Made by a program: the position numbers and the translations under genes
Shown: one piece after another, positions 14,262-15,518 of the stretch
How positions within the stretch are numbered: position 1 is the first letter of the stretch
How the letters are laid out: each line of letters opens with the position of its first letter
Assembly: GCA_964370305.1 (NCBI GenBank)
Contig: CAYJIU010000050.1
Span: 1-15,518, forward strand
Length of the DNA: 15,518 bases
Direction of reading: 5' to 3'
From: CAYJAD01 sp964370305
GTDB lineage: Bacteria > Desulfobacterota > Desulfovibrionia > Desulfovibrionales > Desulfovibrionaceae
Notes under the pieces: generated by a model
Told to the model about the DNA's origin: nothing
Database searches by the model: none
The model's input: only the letters and a program-made list of their open reading frames with translations

Positions 14262-14291
14262 ATTATATAAGACTCACAATTCATTGTGCAA
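14262..14291 (-). promoter_or_regulatory. Predicted promoter of the five-gene minus-strand run
   Basis: On the minus strand TTGCAC (14291-14286) and a perfect TATAAT (14267-14262) are spaced by 18 bp, about 30-55 nt upstream of the start codon at 14235. The shared palindrome lies directly in the spacer and overlaps the -35, so a bound protein would be expected to repress. Confidence 0.65.
14275..14288. promoter_or_regulatory. Second copy of palindrome CACAATTCATTGTG
   Basis: CACAAT-TC-ATTGTG, a perfect 6-bp inverted repeat, is identical over 14 bp to the core of the palindrome at 10429-10444. A weaker relative, ACAAT-TT-ATTGT, is at 14409-14420. The sequence does not match the Rex, CRP/HcpR, Fur or FNR consensus forms that I know. 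Confidence 0.5.
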
Positions 14292-14908
14292 GATTGATGG
14301 CAAAGTCTAAATTTAATCTCCATATTTAAAGTTTCAAAACTTGAAAAATGATTCTGAGTCATGCTTCAATTTTACTTTTTCAATATGGGGTTTTGCCCAC
14401 ACTCTCGTACAATTTATTGTGCCACCTGCTTCTAGCTTGAAAGTGCCAATGATGCAAGCCATAATAAAGCATATTTTAAAATGCGACCGCTGCATTGTAA
14501 TTTCAAGGAAGGCATTTCCTGCTTTTAAATGTATGGACTGCCGTGTTGTCGCGTGGCTCCTCCTCGCAGAAGCAAGACGAGAGAGCGTCATGGAAATCCA
14601 TCTTATAAAACTACGTTAAAGCACAAAACCACCTCAAATTAGATTGCCGTTAAAATGCGCCTGCCACAAATATCTTTTAATATAAATTTCTATATAAATA
14701 ATACAAATTTACTTTCATGCAAAATTTTCATGCAAAGCTTTCACACATAGTCATGGGCGGCCCTGCTCAAACGCTCGTCAATCCTAGCTTTCTTTATAAA
14801 ACAAAAAAATCATAAAAAAAATTTGCATAGGCACTAGACTCAAATGCTTTTTTTTGATATTGTATATGCCTGTTAGAAATAGTGTTTGAAATCACGTACA
14901 AAACTAGC
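14292..14908. other. Long spacer without a convincing gene
   Basis: Short open frames exist on both strands at about 14334-14619, but none has a ribosome site, domain or normal composition, and they overlap one another. Visible structures are the third palindrome-like site (14409-14420), an A/T palindrome near 14469-14484, and a direct repeat TTTCATGCAAA at 14713-14723 and 14726-14736. The middle (about 14540-14600) is more GC-rich than its surroundings and could hold a small RNA or a decayed gene, but I cannot identify one. Confidence 0.4.
14713..14736. repeat. Tandem 13-bp-period repeat of TTTCATGCAAA
   Basis: Two exact copies of the 11-mer TTTCATGCAAA start 13 bp apart, about 180 bp upstream of the Rex-like site of aprB. 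They could be two binding sites on nearly the same DNA face, or chance in AT-rich DNA. Confidence 0.35.
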
Positions 14909-14926
14909 TTGTGAAAAAAATTACAT
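14909..14926 (+). promoter_or_regulatory. Candidate Rex (NADH-sensing repressor) site upstream of aprB
   Basis: TTGTGAA-AAAA-ATTACAT matches the Rex consensus TTGTGAA-N4-TTCACAA in all seven positions of the first half and four of seven in the second. It ends 8 bp before the putative -35. Rex has been linked to sulfate-reduction genes in Desulfovibrio, which makes the site plausible; the imperfect second half is the main doubt. Confidence 0.42.
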
Positions 14927-14933
14927 TTAATAC

Positions 14934-14963
14934 TTGACGAAGATTAAAGTAATTTGTTAGCTT
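14934..14963 (+). promoter_or_regulatory. Candidate aprB promoter
   Basis: TTGACG (14934-14939) and TAGCTT (14958-14963) are spaced by 18 bp. The -10 match is only 3 of 6 but keeps the three most conserved positions. The start would be near 14970, giving a leader of about 137 nt. Confidence 0.45.
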
Positions 14964-14994
14964 GTTTTTACCGTAGTTTGTAGTACGCCAAAAA

Positions 14995-15065
14995 CACTGG
15001 GGATACAATAAAAGGCTGGATTTTCCTGCCTTTTTAGGCTCCGCCAGTGGGGTGTTGCCACTAGG
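14995..15065 (+). promoter_or_regulatory. Structured aprB leader with terminator-like hairpin
   Basis: The centre is a hairpin at 15010-15034: an 11-bp stem with one T-T mismatch and a 3-nt loop, ending in TTTTT, so it looks like an intrinsic terminator placed 72 nt before the start codon. CACTGG (14995-15000) can pair with CCAGTG (15044-15049) around it, and CCAGTGG (15044-15050) can pair instead with CCACTAGG (15058-15065) with one bulged A. The two pairings exclude each other. It may be an attenuator, an mRNA-stabilising leader, or the end of an upstream small RNA. Confidence 0.5.
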
Positions 15066-15106
15066 TTGGAATTTCCATTAACACTATAAAAAGTTGGAGG
15101 ATACAT

Positions 15107-15518
15107 ATGCCGACTTTTGTCGATCCGTCCAAGTGCGACGGCTGTAAAGGTGGCGAGAAGACCGCCTGTATGTATATTTGTCCCAATGACCTCATGATCC
15201 TTGATCCAGAGGAAATGAAGGCCTACAATCAAGAACCTGATGCTTGCTGGGAATGTTATTCTTGCGTAAAAATTTGTCCGCAAGGTGCTATCACCGCACG
15301 TCCATACGCTGACTTTGCTCCCATGGGTGGTACTTGTATCCCTATGCGTTCTGCAGACTCCATCATGTGGACTGTTAAATTCCGTAACGGCAACGTAAAA
15401 CGCTTCAAGTTCCCCATTCGTACAACCCCTGAAGGTTCCATCAAACCTTTTGATGGCCATCCTGAGCCAACAGATTTGGAAAACGAATTATTGTTTACCG
15501 AAACTGCACTAACTGCTC
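15107..15518 (+). CDS. aprB: Adenylylsulfate reductase beta subunit (cut by window edge)
   Basis: This is the first 137 residues of the iron-sulfur subunit of dissimilatory APS reductase, which with AprA reduces adenylylsulfate to sulfite and AMP in the cytoplasm, taking electrons from the Qmo complex. The two [4Fe-4S] clusters are ligated by eight visible cysteines: 10, 13, 21, 25 and 47, 50, 53, 57. PMGGTCIP and KFPIRTTPEGSIKPF are characteristic of Desulfovibrio AprB. About 30 residues, the tail that wraps around AprA, should lie beyond the window, followed most likely by aprA. ATG 15107 has GGAGG 6 nt upstream, a strong site fitting a very highly expressed gene. The frame is not closed, only because the window ends. 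Confidence 0.97.
   Translation, partial: MPTFVDPSKCDGCKGGEKTACMYICPNDLMILDPEEMKAYNQEPDACWECYSCVKICPQGAITARPYADFAPMGGTCIPMRSADSIMWTVKFRNGNVKRFKFPIRTTPEGSIKPFDGHPEPTDLENELLFTETALTA

Noticed and set aside
14334..14619. Overlapping short frames on both strands in the long spacer
   Set aside because: Neither has a ribosome site, signal or domain, and they overlap each other almost completely.
14957..15460. A 167-codon minus-strand frame over the aprB start
   Set aside because: Antisense to aprB and its leader; no ribosome site or recognisable domain.
1..15518. CRISPR arrays, transposases, phage genes, toxin-antitoxin pairs
   Set aside because: I looked for regularly spaced repeats and for characteristic protein motifs and found none; apart from the right-hand gene run and the tRNA-side repeat, the window looks like ordinary core chromosome.

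Overview
The window most resembles a moderately AT-rich member of the Desulfovibrionaceae (sulfate-reducing Deltaproteobacteria/Desulfobacterota). The best evidence is the start of an adenylylsulfate reductase beta-subunit gene (aprB) at the right edge, which reads almost residue for residue like the Desulfovibrio protein as I remember it. The uninterrupted trpEGDCFBA operon and the queH-type queuosine gene fit the same group. Species cannot be named from the sequence.

Left part (1-7162). The 5' end of an RNA ligase gene (rtcB, minus strand) is followed by a gene-free AT-rich stretch. Next comes a complete tryptophan biosynthesis operon on the plus strand with all its control elements in order: a promoter with a palindrome in its spacer, a 27-residue leader peptide with three Trp codons, an antiterminator candidate, an extremely long terminator hairpin, then trpE, trpG, trpD, trpC, trpF, trpB and trpA. 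Junctions are 1-2 nt gaps or 4-14 nt overlaps. The seven proteins take chorismate to tryptophan. TrpE keeps its feedback-inhibition motif, so both enzyme inhibition and attenuation are expected.

Middle part (7163-10560). A tRNA-Asn(GUU) with its own promoter and terminator lies on the minus strand and converges on trpA. Between them is a short G-rich direct repeat of the kind seen at tRNA-linked integration sites. Upstream of the tRNA, on the same strand, are queH (final step of queuosine synthesis, a modification of GUN anticodons such as this tRNA's) and an RNase E/G gene with a long basic N-terminal extension.

Right part (10561-14291). A minus-strand run of five genes appears to start at a promoter near 14265-14290. 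It contains a chorismate-mutase-like domain fused to an EPSP-synthase fold whose catalytic residues are nearly all replaced, a small coiled-coil protein overlapping its 3' end, two FlgO-domain lipoproteins, and a small exported helical protein between those two. A strong terminator closes the run. A 14-bp palindrome is shared by the promoter regions of this run and of the RNase gene.

Right edge (14292-15518). About 800 bp without a convincing gene leads to the aprB promoter region, with a Rex-like site, a possible sigma-70 promoter, a structured leader, and aprB itself, which runs off the end. The observations most worth following are the degenerate EPSP-synthase fusion, the trp attenuator, the shared palindrome and the aprB leader. 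I found no CRISPR array, transposase, phage gene or toxin-antitoxin pair.
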